Assembly (NCBI GenBank): GCA_947166195.1
Contig: CAMVDF010000002.1
Coordinates: forward strand, 1-39,038
Direction of reading: 5' to 3'
Source of the DNA: an uncultured Lachnospiraceae bacterium
GTDB taxonomy: Bacteria > Bacillota > Clostridia > Lachnospirales > Lachnospiraceae
DNA length: 39,038 nt
Both the position numbers and the translations under genes were made by a program. Of the stretch, positions 1 to 9,287 are shown piece by piece (positions within the stretch are counted from its first letter, which is position 1; each line of letters begins with the position of its first letter). Below the pieces are notes generated by a model. That model worked only from the letters and a program-made list of their open reading frames with translations, made no database searches and had not been told where the DNA came from.

Positions 1-186
1 AAGCGCAAGTCCCTTGTCCTCACGCAGCATCCCTGCCATGGCATCTTCATCATCCCCCACATAGAGCGCCCTTGCACCACGCTCAAAATGATACCAGCGC
101 AAAAGCCCCGTTGGAAGCTCTTTCACAAGCTCACGGCCTTTCCTTTTATTCTCTTCTTCCGCTTTAAATTTATCGTACTTTTCCAT
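1..186 (-). CDS. N-terminal fragment of a probable SAM-methyltransferase-like surface-glycan protein
   Basis: The minus strand is open from an ATG at 186-184 to the window edge, giving the first 62 residues of a protein that continues outside. It starts MEKYDKFKAEEENKRK, then has 'ELPTGLLRWYHFERGARALYVGDDEDAM'-like sequence (written here in part): a helix ending in LL.WY.F followed by a beta strand and a short VGD turn. That order resembles the entry into a class I SAM-methyltransferase Rossmann fold as found in large glycosyltransferase/methyltransferase proteins of Lachnospiraceae, but the usual glycine-rich loop is degenerate (VGDDED). It is co-directional with, and downstream of, the glycan cluster, separated from the next gene by the inverted repeat at 198-269. 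Reading frame is solid; the function is tentative because most of the protein is missing. Confidence 0.55.
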   Translation of the reverse strand, partial: MEKYDKFKAEEENKRKGRELVKELPTGLLRWYHFERGARALYVGDDEDAMAGMLREDKGLAL

Positions 187-197
187 AGTTTTAATTT

Positions 198-269
198 TCA
201 ATCAGGGGGACGGTTCTCTGATTGACTGCTTTTCTTCAAGGTCAATCAGAGAACCGTCCCCTGATTGAC
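198..269. repeat. Pair of inverted REP-like hairpin units (BIME-like), possible terminator
   Basis: Two 28-29-base units in inverted orientation (198-226 and 241-269) are complementary over their whole length apart from one extra G in the left unit, with a 14-base spacer. Each unit is itself palindromic at its ends (TCAATCAG at 198-205 and 242-249; CTGATTGA at 218-225 and 261-268) around a GGGACGGTTCT core. It starts 2 bases beyond the stop codon of the 869-aa gene. Small palindromic units with a GGGACGG core in inverted pairs are typical of REP elements spread by Y1 (RAYT) transposases; that link is inference. Folded as one stem it would also work as a strong intergenic hairpin in minus-strand transcripts. 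Confidence 0.8.
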
Positions 270-271
270 TT

Positions 272-2881
272 TCACATCAATGTCCTCTTCAGATATTCAT
301 GCGTCTTCACTCCGCAGGTACCGTCAAGGTTTGCGGCCAGTGTCTCAAGTTCTTTTTTCTGTCTTTCCTTCACACCCTCGTAACCGTCACGCGCAAATAC
401 ATCCAGAAAGTTTTCCAGCGGGAAAAGCCTTGACTCATCCATCCTGAAATAATCATAGGTATCGCCCTTAAAAAATCCGGCGTCCTTCGGAACCAGCTTT
501 TCAAACAGATCCGAAGGTATCTCAGGCACAAACTCCTCATAGCTTCCGTCGTTTAAGTCTATCACCGCAACGTGAAGATCCCGCATCCTCTGGAGTACAT
601 ATCTGTCGGTTCCCAGAAGGCATCCGGCACCGATAACCGATGAAAACTTCAGCTCATAACCGATGCCCTTTTCCTGTGTGCCATCAAAAAATCCCTCCGC
701 CAGATACGATATCTTTCCGGTCTCCTTGTTCATCTTCATCATGTGCGGATTTCTGTATGGGAAGATGATCATATCATCTCCCAGCTCATAAACACTTCCG
801 GTACCACCGATCGGGTCTCCCATATCATCATGCACAAAATCATAATCCTCCGGCATCGTATACAGTCTCCACTTATCCATATCGGACAATGCATCATATG
901 GCGCAAGGTAAAGATCAGCACTTCCTCCGGCACCTACCCAAAGCCCTTCCTTTGAGGCGCCCTTCAGAACAAAGTGAAGCTCATCGGTAAATTCCGGCTT
1001 CCCAAGGTACAGTATCTCGTACTTTCCGGTCCCCGGTTCAAGCTTCAGTATCCTGTTGCAGACACCTGTAGAATACCAGATCAGATCGTTATAGGCCGCA
1101 CCTCCGAGGAACAGCCCTATATAGTTCGGTCTTGCAACACCGTCGTGAAGCTCGGCGAGACTCTCCTGATGATACATCCATTTCTGCCTGTCAGGAATAT
1201 ATTCCATGATCAGATATTTGTTGTTTGCAGGAAGGAAAAACAGTGATTTCCTCGATGGCAACGGTATCCCAATCCCCGCAAATCTCACATCATAGTTTCT
1301 CCCTATCGCGCCAAGCCTTGACACTGTCCCCATCACCGGATCAAAGCATACCGCATCATCCGCAAAATAAGGTGCCATGTAAAGCTTCTCCCCGGCTCTG
1401 ACAAGACCATACAAAGAACAGGTCCAGTCAGTCACATCCGGTATGCTTCCTTCAAATTTTAAGGGAAAGCTCAGATTTGAAAGATTCACCGAAAAGATCG
1501 CGTTCATATTATACGGCTTCAGGTAGAGGCGTCCACGAACGCACTCTATACCGTTAAGCTGAAGCACCCTCCTGTCATCATGCGAAACAGGCTCCCTGAC
1601 CGTATTGTTAAAAATAAACACCGGCTTTCCCGCCGCCGCAAAAAGGTTGATGACTGAGCTCCCGGACGATCCGATATATCCATCGGCGATCGCTACAGTA
1701 TCCGAGATATCAGGCGTGGTATCAAACACACCGATCCCTTCATCGGAGAACCTTTTCTTCAGATTTCCGTAGCTTTCAAGCAGATCCGGCCTCATAGCCC
1801 TCATGGTAGATTCAAGCAAAGGATGCGGTCTCCATATCACAGCAAGCCTGTCATCGTTCTTTATGAGATCAAAAAAATACGACAGCTTCCCAATAACGGC
1901 CTCATTTGAATGAAGCAGATCATTTATGGACGTATTGAGCATCAGGATACGCCTGTCACCCAGGACATCCCTCCACTCCTGTGGCATTCCTGCACCCCTT
2001 TGACACTTATTTATTATCATATCAAACTTTGATGAACCAAAGGGCAGTATCTTATCATAATAAGACCTCCCTTTGCAGCACTTCTTTGCGTCCTCGCTCT
2101 GAAACACCGCGTAGTCCATGTTTTCATACACAGGAAAATCAAGATGCCCGTCCTCAATGAATCCGGCAGTAACATAGTAGGGAGCATAGACAAGCTTATC
2201 CACATATTTTTTTAACTCCCTTGAATAGTAATCAGGATGCACCGTAGTCACCAGATTGCTGTCATCGTACGGATAATGGGTGTAGGCGATATCTATAGAT
2301 CCGTCCCTGTGATCAAATCTGTTGAAGGGTATGGGATCCTCATCCTTTGGAAACCTCGCCCCGTCATAGCGTGAGACCATCTCGTTTTTTTCACGGTCAA
2401 ATTCAAAATACGGGATCGGCACCAGGTACGCATCACACTCAGGATCCTCCCTTGCCGCAAGATAGAAGCTTTCCAGCGAATCCCACATCTCCGCCTTGTA
2501 CGGAAAAAAAGCTATCTTCAGACGCGGGCGGATCTCCTCTATCGCTTCCGCAGCTTCATCCACAATGACGTCCAGCCTTTCAGCCATGCTTTCTATACCG
2601 CCTTCCGGCTCTGTGCCTGCATCCTGCACCCACTCGTCCGAGGGTTCATTTCCTGAAATCCGGAAAACAAGCTCACAGTATTCCTCAAGCCTGTGAACCG
2701 TCTCTTCAAATCCCGAAGCATCCTCCTTTTCCAGACTCTCGCCGATCTTTATGGCGCACTGCTGGCACATATTGCAAAGTTCTGTCTTTTCTTTAATGCT
2801 TCCTGTTTTTATTATGGCCTCATGCGCCTCGTGCATCGAATCACACAGGGCTATCAGGGCCTTCTTTTCATTTCTGTACAT
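272..2881 (-). CDS. CDP-glycerol glycerophosphotransferase-like protein with C-terminal beta-propeller (869 aa)
   Basis: Three parts are visible. Residues ~1-118 are helical and Cys-containing (CNMCQQC near 36-42) with no family recognised. Residues ~120-430 resemble the GT-B fold of CDP-glycerol:poly(glycerophosphate) glycerophosphotransferases: a strand 'LKIAFFPYKAEMWDSLESF' near 121-139, the WRPHP motif near 350-354, and ADGYIGSSGSSVINLF near 399-414 in place of the usual TDYSS motif. Residues ~455-840 contain about six repeated strands of the type 'hhhxPYxxxxhhxFDPxxG', fitting a six-bladed beta-propeller. The family transfers polyol phosphate from a CDP donor to a growing chain; a propeller on such an enzyme could bind glycan. 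The ATG at 2881 has GGGAG six bases upstream. It is the last complete gene of the cluster. The family call is good; substrate is unknown. Confidence 0.7.
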   Translation of the reverse strand: MYRNEKKALIALCDSMHEAHEAIIKTGSIKEKTELCNMCQQCAIKIGESLEKEDASGFEETVHRLEEYCELVFRISGNEPSDEWVQDAGTEPEGGIESMAERLDVIVDEAAEAIEEIRPRLKIAFFPYKAEMWDSLESFYLAAREDPECDAYLVPIPYFEFDREKNEMVSRYDGARFPKDEDPIPFNRFDHRDGSIDIAYTHYPYDDSNLVTTVHPDYYSRELKKYVDKLVYAPYYVTAGFIEDGHLDFPVYENMDYAVFQSEDAKKCCKGRSYYDKILPFGSSKFDMIINKCQRGAGMPQEWRDVLGDRRILMLNTSINDLLHSNEAVIGKLSYFFDLIKNDDRLAVIWRPHPLLESTMRAMRPDLLESYGNLKKRFSDEGIGVFDTTPDISDTVAIADGYIGSSGSSVINLFAAAGKPVFIFNNTVREPVSHDDRRVLQLNGIECVRGRLYLKPYNMNAIFSVNLSNLSFPLKFEGSIPDVTDWTCSLYGLVRAGEKLYMAPYFADDAVCFDPVMGTVSRLGAIGRNYDVRFAGIGIPLPSRKSLFFLPANNKYLIMEYIPDRQKWMYHQESLAELHDGVARPNYIGLFLGGAAYNDLIWYSTGVCNRILKLEPGTGKYEILYLGKPEFTDELHFVLKGASKEGLWVGAGGSADLYLAPYDALSDMDKWRLYTMPEDYDFVHDDMGDPIGGTGSVYELGDDMIIFPYRNPHMMKMNKETGKISYLAEGFFDGTQEKGIGYELKFSSVIGAGCLLGTDRYVLQRMRDLHVAVIDLNDGSYEEFVPEIPSDLFEKLVPKDAGFFKGDTYDYFRMDESRLFPLENFLDVFARDGYEGVKERQKKELETLAANLDGTCGVKTHEYLKRTLM

Positions 2882-2990
2882 TTGCGCTCCCGTAAAACAA
2901 AATACGAATCTGATGATTTCCTCCGGTCAACACCTCACAGCCATATGCTTTTGCCAGTCTGACAACTTCATTTACCTTTTGTCCATCATT
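2868..2990 (-). pseudogene. Possible gene remnant in the 2882-3128 gap (HicA-like tail?)
   Basis: The 247-base gap upstream of the 869-aa gene has no intact gene. One minus-strand frame is open for 40 codons (2990-2868) without a start codon and reads KVNEVVRLAKAYGCEVLTGG then NHQIRI. A helix followed by a glycine-rich turn and an H/Q/R stretch loosely recalls HicA-type toxins (GSHH motif), but this is weak. A second short open piece just upstream (ending near 3020) reads MWDYEKFMKLKKDLTA and then stops. Both could be debris of a lost gene. Nothing else was seen in the gap. Confidence 0.2.
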
Positions 2991-3128
2991 TCAACAGGTC
3001 AGCCAGATACTTCATTATGCCGTCAGATCCTTCTTTAGCTTCATAAACTTTTCATAATCCCACATATTACGATTTAGTTCGTATTTACCTCATTTACCGG
3101 ATTTCCAACTGACCGGGAGCCGGAATCA

Positions 3129-4241
3129 TTATTCTATCAGTCCACAAGTTCTTCTCCTATAGATAGCCGCTATCCCACCTCCACAATCAAGATTTCCGAA
3201 TTTTAAGACATCCAGGTCATACTTTTCACCGATCATCTGAAGTGTCCGTTTTGTAAAACCGTTTATATGCTCATGAACGCTCATATTGCCGGTTGCAAAC
3301 TCACACGGAAGCTCAAGATAAAACAAGGTATGATCATTCATGAGTGAACGAATATTACATATGATTTCACCGGGATCGGATACATGCTCCAAAACATGGC
3401 AATTCATTATGAGATCCCAATCGAATTGCATGGCATTTTCCAGATTGTCTATGGCTTTTACTCCATCTATAGGCGCATTCCCGGATACTTCATACACATA
3501 GCGTTCACTATGATCCCACTCTTTAGGAATATATTGTCCACGATCTCCTCCATAATCCAAAATCGCCTTTGGCACGTGGTCAATAATATCGTGGCAAAAA
3601 GCAAAAGCATCTCTTCTTCTCTTTTCCGTAGCCTCTTCCCCAAACAACAATTCATTATCATACCAGGGTTCATAAATCTTTCTTTGCTTTGAATATTCCT
3701 CTCCCCTGTAGCCACTGTATAAACGTCCGAATTCTTCCTCGGTCGGTCTGTACGAGGAAAACGACACCTCACAATTCCTGCAATGAACCCAATCTGTTTC
3801 CGGAGCGTTTCCCAAGAACATCCTTTCCTGCAAGAAAGGAACAAAGCCGGATCTGACAGATACCGTTTCGTTGCAGCCACACAAAATACACCTGCTGCCA
3901 CTTTTTTCCCAAAAAGGATAATCAGCATAAACCTTCATATCATCTGCAATATCCTCAATAATCTGCGGCCAGAAAACAAATGATATGATCACAGAATATG
4001 TTTTATATGAATTCAACTTAAAAGGAGGTATTACTTTGATCCCGCAAAAACCTGTCTTTTCATATTCTTCTGCTCGTCTGTCAACAAATGCTTCTACCTG
4101 TCCTCCAGCTTTTTGAATACGATCATACAGATGTTTTCCGGAATTTTTGCAGCCATATATGATCACCTTTTCATCAAATATGTCCGGATTAAACGTTCCA
4201 TTTCTATCAGTATATAAATGTTCCACTTCTGTTATCTTCAA
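3129..4241 (-). CDS. Class I SAM methyltransferase with N-terminal Rossmann module and Cys4 zinc-like insert
   Basis: The 370-aa protein begins with the recurrent module (VIIYGCKNSGKHLYD near 26-40, then VEAFVDRR and VIISFVFWPQ). A four-cysteine patch follows near 118-155 (CILCGC and CRNC), as in zinc-ribbon-bearing methyltransferases of antibiotic and sugar pathways. The catalytic Rossmann fold starts with ILDYGGDRGQYI (motif I) and continues with DLIMNCHVLEHVSDP (motif IV/post-IV). It probably methylates a sugar or glycan intermediate; the acceptor is unknown. The start is TTG (4241-4239) with GAGGTG about seven bases upstream; no ATG fits, because the module begins almost at once. It lies 31 bases downstream of the GT2 gene, in the same operon. 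Confidence 0.8.
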   Translation of the reverse strand: MKITEVEHLYTDRNGTFNPDIFDEKVIIYGCKNSGKHLYDRIQKAGGQVEAFVDRRAEEYEKTGFCGIKVIPPFKLNSYKTYSVIISFVFWPQIIEDIADDMKVYADYPFWEKSGSRCILCGCNETVSVRSGFVPFLQERMFLGNAPETDWVHCRNCEVSFSSYRPTEEEFGRLYSGYRGEEYSKQRKIYEPWYDNELLFGEEATEKRRRDAFAFCHDIIDHVPKAILDYGGDRGQYIPKEWDHSERYVYEVSGNAPIDGVKAIDNLENAMQFDWDLIMNCHVLEHVSDPGEIICNIRSLMNDHTLFYLELPCEFATGNMSVHEHINGFTKRTLQMIGEKYDLDVLKFGNLDCGGGIAAIYRRRTCGLIE

Positions 4242-4272
4242 CTTATCACACCTCAGTCATTTCAACGCTTTT

Positions 4273-5577
4273 TTATATAAGATCCGGGTAAAAAACTATA
4301 TCCCGGAAAGACTTCGCCCTAAGTTTTTCTTCGATCCCTGCATTATTTTTTACTGCTATAATACATAGCACCGACCCTCCAAAATTGATGTCATCAATAC
4401 TTCGTACAGGAATATCAAAAAGTGTGTCCGGATTATTCTCAGGATCCGAAACCACAAAGCAATCCACCAGCAGTTCAAGTCTCTCCCTGTGAAGCATCGC
4501 ATACAATGCCCTGGCATAATTTCCCGCGCCATAGATGATGATCCTGTCATGATCTCCTATGCCTGACAGCAGCCTGTTCAGCTTTTCTGATTCTCTTTTT
4601 GCCGCAAATTCCGGATTCGCCAGGATATCAAAAAGCTGCGGCTTCAGGCCGTCATCTATCAGTCCCAGGTCAAAACCCGGTTTTTCAAAAAGTTCAAGCA
4701 TCACCTTTCGAAGCCTCACTGCTACCTGCTCCCTCAGTTCATCGCTGACCCTGTGAAAAGCAAAGAGAGTCGTCACGATCATCATATAGTAGCAGTATTT
4801 ATAATAAGAACGCCCCCTGTCTCCCATCCTCTCAAGCTTCTTTTCAACAAACTCATACTCACCCAGTTCCGCAAAAGGCAGTCTTTTATTAAAAAAAGAA
4901 GCAGCAGGATTATCAAAACGATAATGATAAAACGCCTCCGGTAAAAAGAATATCTTTTCAGCACAGACCATAGTCTGGAACCAGAATCCGTTATCCTGAT
5001 ATGCAGCCCCGGGAGTTTCATTGTGAACGATCCCGTTCTCCCTGAGGAATCCAACCCTGTAGAGGGAAGTCCACGTGTAGTTCATGTACCTCATGATACA
5101 CGGCTCGCTATCCACATTTACATTTCTGCCATAAACATCCGGAAAATCAAATTCATTCAGAGAATAATAACGAACGATCCTGTGCCCGTCCTTTGCTGTG
5201 TAAAAGATATGATAATCAGATTTGACGATATCCGATCCGTTTTCCTCAATGACCTCATATAACCTTTCATACATACCGGGAGAGATGAAGTCATCGCTTT
5301 CAACTATGGCCGCATACGGAGCCTTTGCAAGCTCCATGCCGACATTGATGGCCTTGCCGTAGCCTTCATTCTTCTTGTGCACCACATGCACTCTGTCATC
5401 TCTTGAAGCATACTCATCCAGTATACGCCCGGAGCCATCAGTCGATCCGTCATCTATACAGATGATCTCTATGTCCTCCAGGGTCTGCCCGACAATGCTG
5501 TCCATGCACTCCCGCAGATATTTTTCAACATTATAAACCGGAACGATCACTGATACTTTTGGCATGATATCAACCAT
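4273..5577 (-). CDS. GT2 glycosyltransferase with C-terminal Rossmann module
   Basis: This 434-aa protein has the classic GT-A start VSVIVPVYNVEKYLRECMDS, the nucleotide-binding IDDGSTDGS, and a metal-binding ESDD near residue 94. Residues ~10-240 are a family 2 inverting glycosyltransferase. About 100 helical residues follow, then the recurrent module from residue ~345 (RIIIYGAGNYARAL, CFVVSD, DIPVRSIDDI, VLCIIAV). It transfers a sugar from an NDP donor in the cytoplasm; donor and acceptor cannot be told. Two in-frame ATGs (5577 and 5565) are possible and neither has a good Shine-Dalgarno. The stop of the PD-(D/E)XK-like gene is 10 bases upstream. Confidence 0.88.
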   Translation of the reverse strand: MVDIMPKVSVIVPVYNVEKYLRECMDSIVGQTLEDIEIICIDDGSTDGSGRILDEYASRDDRVHVVHKKNEGYGKAINVGMELAKAPYAAIVESDDFISPGMYERLYEVIEENGSDIVKSDYHIFYTAKDGHRIVRYYSLNEFDFPDVYGRNVNVDSEPCIMRYMNYTWTSLYRVGFLRENGIVHNETPGAAYQDNGFWFQTMVCAEKIFFLPEAFYHYRFDNPAASFFNKRLPFAELGEYEFVEKKLERMGDRGRSYYKYCYYMMIVTTLFAFHRVSDELREQVAVRLRKVMLELFEKPGFDLGLIDDGLKPQLFDILANPEFAAKRESEKLNRLLSGIGDHDRIIIYGAGNYARALYAMLHRERLELLVDCFVVSDPENNPDTLFDIPVRSIDDINFGGSVLCIIAVKNNAGIEEKLRAKSFRDIVFYPDLI

Positions 5578-5587
5578 CTACTTTGTT

Positions 5588-6538
5588 TTATTCTGTTTGC
5601 TTCTTTTTCTTATTGTACTTAGCCGCAAGATCCTGAACTTCTTCTATCGTAAAACCGGTTCCTTCAGATACCTGATTTTCTGAAACTCCGGATCTTAAAA
5701 GCTTTATGACTATCTCTTCCTTTTCAGACCTTGACTTGTCTTGCTGCTTCCTTCTTTCGTCTTCTACTGCTTCTTTTTGCCTTTCATCATACCATCTCTC
5801 TATCTTTGTCATGCTTAACCTCCCGATAATCCTTTCAATATCCCGATTCGATATTATCTTGTCAGCAAATACCAAAAGACCGCTTTCAACCTTCCTAAGT
5901 TGCTCATCATCTTTAATTGTTTCAGCAATGTCAATTGCCTCGCTTACTGCCTCCCGCTGTGCCTTGCGTCCCCTGTATGTCAACGGATAAATAACGAGTT
6001 TCATTTGATCCTCTTCCGTTAATGGAATATCCTGGTCAATCTTTTCCGTAATCTGCTTCCGTATCAAGACGGGATTCAGTTCTGTTAGAAATGCCTCCTC
6101 CAGTCTCAATGCAAACCCACCCATATCCAATATCGGATTCGTGGCTCCTCTTTCGATATCTGCGGTATAAATGATAATCAGCCGCAGTGGACGAAACTCA
6201 CCATACTCATTATAAACTCTCTTAGATACCTGTGCAATGTAGCCAAGATACTTGACCTTGTTCTTTTCAGAATATTTGCTTTCGTAGTCAATTATCGCAA
6301 GAGATCCGTCCTCCATCTCGAAAAGATTGTCCAGTCGAAGCTCTTTAGCCTCGATTGTTGGCAGATTAGTCGGTCTGACTCCCACTATTTTGGAATTCTT
6401 TATTCCATAGACCTCAAGTGAACCTCCCTTAAGACTCTCTCCGAATCGTTTTGAAGAAATGTCCTTGTTTTGATAGGCCACTCTTGTGCCATCTCTCCTG
6501 TATCTGGCAATTTCCCCGATTTGCTCTTTTTTCTGCAT
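5588..6538 (-). CDS. PD-(D/E)XK-like (Rpn/transposase-associated) protein
   Basis: The 316-aa protein does not belong to glycan synthesis. Its N-terminal half contains LRLDNLFEMEDGSLAIIDYESKY near residues 68-90 (given in part): an Asp, then Asp-Tyr-Glu-Ser-Lys, matching the D...ExK core of PD-(D/E)XK nucleases, as in Rpn-type recombination-promoting nucleases and the many related proteins of Lachnospiraceae. The C-terminal third is a charged helical stretch (RWYDERQKEAVEDERRKQQ) followed by a small helix-turn-helix-like tail (LLRSGVSENQVSEGTG). The ATG at 6538 has a perfect AGGAGG six bases upstream that is buried in a hairpin (6545-6578). It interrupts the run of glycan genes and is probably a selfish or accessory insertion. 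Nuclease activity is inferred only. Confidence 0.65.
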   Translation of the reverse strand: MQKKEQIGEIARYRRDGTRVAYQNKDISSKRFGESLKGGSLEVYGIKNSKIVGVRPTNLPTIEAKELRLDNLFEMEDGSLAIIDYESKYSEKNKVKYLGYIAQVSKRVYNEYGEFRPLRLIIIYTADIERGATNPILDMGGFALRLEEAFLTELNPVLIRKQITEKIDQDIPLTEEDQMKLVIYPLTYRGRKAQREAVSEAIDIAETIKDDEQLRKVESGLLVFADKIISNRDIERIIGRLSMTKIERWYDERQKEAVEDERRKQQDKSRSEKEEIVIKLLRSGVSENQVSEGTGFTIEEVQDLAAKYNKKKKQTE

Positions 6539-6544
6539 CTGATA

Positions 6545-6578
6545 CCTCCTTGTGTATTATTGATAAATACACAGGAGG
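6545..6578 (-). promoter_or_regulatory. Hairpin sequestering the ribosome-binding site of the PD-(D/E)XK-like gene
   Basis: In the minus-strand transcript CCUCCUGUGUAUU (6578-6566) pairs with AAUACACAAGGAGG (6558-6545); the stem is continuous except for one bulged base. The AGGAGG Shine-Dalgarno, six bases before the ATG at 6538, lies entirely inside the 3' arm. This should repress translation until the stem is opened, as in IS200-type transposase mRNAs or RNA thermometers. Pairing is seen directly; the regulatory role is inferred. Confidence 0.75.
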
Positions 6579-6888
6579 ATGCTGATAATAATGAATAACG
6601 CAAAACAAAGAAATGTTGCTATTGTCTGTACATCTAGGTTCTAATTCTATAATATTTGGATTATTTAAGCGAATCGCTCTGACATCCTGATGCGTATTTA
6701 TCTGAAATATTTACAGATATACTATCAGATTCGAATCACCAATGCAATAGCTTTTTCTTTTGTAAATTCCTATTGGTGTTTTATATCATGCACACGCTCA
6801 CCCTAAAGCCAATTCGACCGTACTCATTCAGGCATCTGCTTATATAAGATAACAATCTTTAATTACTCTCATGCATATGACAAAAACC
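6579..6888. other. AT-rich intergenic stretch without recognisable gene
   Basis: About 310 bases between the GT2 gene ending at 6889 and the hairpin of the next gene. No open frame with a ribosome-binding site was found on either strand. A 7-bp inverted repeat (CACCAAT at 6737-6743, ATTGGTG at 6772-6778) is too loose to call a terminator. The TATAGA-type boxes near 6645-6655 on the minus strand lack a -35 partner. Confidence 0.4.
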
Positions 6889-8178
6889 TCAGAACAATAT
6901 AGAAAAGTCATCCGAATAAATATCCTCATCATTCCAATCCTTGAGAATAGTGGCTTTCAATTCGTTAACAAGTCTTTTTGACAGGCACATGAAAAGGCCC
7001 GGGTTATCCGATCTGTCAATCTCTCCTATCGCTGATACCGGAAGGCCGCAATGAACTCTTTTGTTGTTCTTCATTGAAGAGACTACAAATCCTTCTATCT
7101 TTTTATCTAACCCTTCGTTCCTCAAAAATGTCACATACCGTTTTCCAATACGACCGGCACCATAAAGATATATTTTGTTGTGACTATCAAAGAAATCCCT
7201 TATCTTGTTTCTAATTCCACAGATATAATCGTTTGCTTCTTCTCTTGATATCTTCAGTATCTCCTCGACTTCACAAACATCCATATCTGCAATCTTTGAA
7301 ATCTCTACAGGATGTCTGTAAAACACCTCGGGTGTGAAGATCCCGTCTGCAATATAACCGATCAGTACATTTCTGTTGAAATGTACATTGATATCATAAT
7401 AACTCTCTATGATCTTTTTTTTATCGTATAAATCCGGAAGCTTTTCAATAGCTTTGGGCCAATAATCAAAAAGGACTGTAAATATATCGTTCCTCCAGGT
7501 ATTTCTCAACGAAAGGGCAGAGTTTTCAACCCCTCCATTCTGTGTAATAATTACATATGCGTGAAAATCCGAAATCTCGAGTGCCCTCTCAGCATAAAAG
7601 CACACGTGGGAATAATTTACCGTTTCAGTTGTAACATACCTCGCTATCATCCCCTCTATATTCGCTGAATCCAATACAGTCTCTCTCCTTACCAAGGTTG
7701 CACCAAAGAGGGTGATTATCCAGGACATATACTCAAAATAATCTTTTGGATTTGTGTACTCCCTTCCTGAATCGAGCAGCTTGAACGAATTTGAAATAGT
7801 TACATAATCGTATTGCCCCTTTGATAGATACACCATCAACTCATTTAAAACATTTTCCCTAATACGGATCCTGTCTCCACACACCCACACATAATCATAG
7901 CGGGAATCCTTACATAAATCCCTGTATATTAAAAACACCTTGTAATTCCCATGCATGGTAGAAGGCAATGACGCAACCTCACCGGAAACATCCCGATAAT
8001 AAACAGCACATGATCCATCGTAGTCATCTACAATGGCATGTGTATCATCATTCCCTGAATCATATATATATATATCTATCCCATATCCCGCATATTGATC
8101 AGCGTATTCACATAGTAGTTCCTTAATAAGGTCTCTGTGGTTGAATGTTGGGATGCACATGGCGATTCTGCTATTCAT
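6889..8178 (-). CDS. GT2-like glycosyltransferase with C-terminal Rossmann module
   Basis: The 429-aa protein opens with [20 protein letters not shown], then [19 protein letters not shown], a GT-A variant in which DDGSxD is replaced by [16 protein letters not shown] near residue 95 takes the place of the DXD region. From ~335 the recurrent module follows ([42 protein letters not shown]). The sugar specificity is unknown. The ATG at 8178 lies inside the end of the acetyltransferase gene (8-base overlap) and has AGGAG five bases upstream, so the two are translationally coupled. Confidence 0.8.
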   Translation of the reverse strand: MNSRIAMCIPTFNHRDLIKELLCEYADQYAGYGIDIYIYDSGNDDTHAIVDDYDGSCAVYYRDVSGEVASLPSTMHGNYKVFLIYRDLCKDSRYDYVWVCGDRIRIRENVLNELMVYLSKGQYDYVTISNSFKLLDSGREYTNPKDYFEYMSWIITLFGATLVRRETVLDSANIEGMIARYVTTETVNYSHVCFYAERALEISDFHAYVIITQNGGVENSALSLRNTWRNDIFTVLFDYWPKAIEKLPDLYDKKKIIESYYDINVHFNRNVLIGYIADGIFTPEVFYRHPVEISKIADMDVCEVEEILKISREEANDYICGIRNKIRDFFDSHNKIYLYGAGRIGKRYVTFLRNEGLDKKIEGFVVSSMKNNKRVHCGLPVSAIGEIDRSDNPGLFMCLSKRLVNELKATILKDWNDEDIYSDDFSILF

Positions 8179-9100
8179 GAAATCTCCTCATAAACTTTTC
8201 CGGCTGGTAGAATAGTTCCAAATTATCCTCTATCATTTCTACCGGCCAATCCCACCAACTGATTTCAAGCATCTTTTTTCTGTCTTCCTCATTAAACCTA
8301 TATCTGATCAACTTTGCCGGTACTCCCCCGACTATGGCATAATCATCCACATCTTTGTTGACAACCGCTCCTGCTGCCAACACTGCCCCATTCCCAATAT
8401 GTACACCGGGAAGTATCACAACATTTGCTCCGATCCAGACATCATTCTCTATGATCACAGGCTTATTATCCCTCAACGGGCTGTTTTCATAAACAGCATT
8501 ATCATCATACCTGCCGTATTTTTTGCAATACTCATTAATTCTTTTCATTTCTTCAAGCTTATGAAAACTCCTGTGATCCAAAATCGGATGAGTAGTGATA
8601 CATTCCATGGGATGATTATTATAGATTCTTGCCGAACCGCAAATAGAGCAAAACCTCCCGATACTTTCAGCCATCGGAAATGATTCTAACAACTCCCTAT
8701 ATCCGTAGGTATATCTCCCGATCCTGCACCCTCTGTAATCAATATCTTCTCTGTTAAAAAAAAATATATCCCCGGGATAAAAATAATCGGATGGATCGAG
8801 GTCCATATTAACAAGGATTTCATCGATCTCATCCGATGCTTTTCTCATTGAGACAATCAGGTATTCACTATTTTTATCAAAAGTTTTTATATCTGCCACT
8901 GGTTTCTCATTGAACTCAGATATCTCCCCGTGTTTCTTGTCAACATAATGATCAATTGCAACTCCATTGTCCGACAGGACTTCACTTACTATTTTTCCAC
9001 CGGAGCCTATGCCCCAGACGACTATTTCCTTTCTTTGTTTATCAGATAAAATTCTATTTAGATTTCTAGTCAACTCCTGCCTAAATTCTCTTTCGTCCAT
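8171..9100 (-). CDS. CatB/VatD-type xenobiotic-like acetyltransferase with N-terminal Rossmann module
   Basis: The 309-aa protein has two halves. Residues ~22-115 are the recurrent module ([43 protein letters not shown]). Residues ~125-300 are a left-handed beta-helix acyltransferase of the CatB group: [18 protein letters not shown] carries the catalytic histidine, followed by hexapeptide repeats ([32 protein letters not shown]) and the [11 protein letters not shown] ending typical of the family. It most likely O- or N-acetylates a glycan sugar. PglD-type enzymes show the same Rossmann-plus-beta-helix order, but there the acyltransferase is of a different subgroup. No Shine-Dalgarno is visible before the ATG. 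It is the first gene downstream of the IS66 remnant. Confidence 0.85.
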   Translation of the reverse strand: MDEREFRQELTRNLNRILSDKQRKEIVVWGIGSGGKIVSEVLSDNGVAIDHYVDKKHGEISEFNEKPVADIKTFDKNSEYLIVSMRKASDEIDEILVNMDLDPSDYFYPGDIFFFNREDIDYRGCRIGRYTYGYRELLESFPMAESIGRFCSICGSARIYNNHPMECITTHPILDHRSFHKLEEMKRINEYCKKYGRYDDNAVYENSPLRDNKPVIIENDVWIGANVVILPGVHIGNGAVLAAGAVVNKDVDDYAIVGGVPAKLIRYRFNEEDRKKMLEISWWDWPVEMIEDNLELFYQPEKFMRRFHE

Positions 9101-9287
9101 TTTATTTTTCTAATACCGTCCTATTACACATTTTGCTTCTATTTCTATAATCGTTAACTTACTGAAATAAAGACACCCAATCTTCTTTTCTGACCACTTT
9201 TAGGTGATCTTTTTCTTTCTTCGACCGCCTCGACGGATCCCCACACAAACGTACAGCTTATAGACAATCTGACGAATGCCTAATCCT

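Noticed and set aside
6728-6745. GATTCGAATC followed by ACC, resembling a tRNA T-arm
   Set aside because: It is just a short palindrome; no acceptor stem, D-arm or anticodon arm could be fitted around it.
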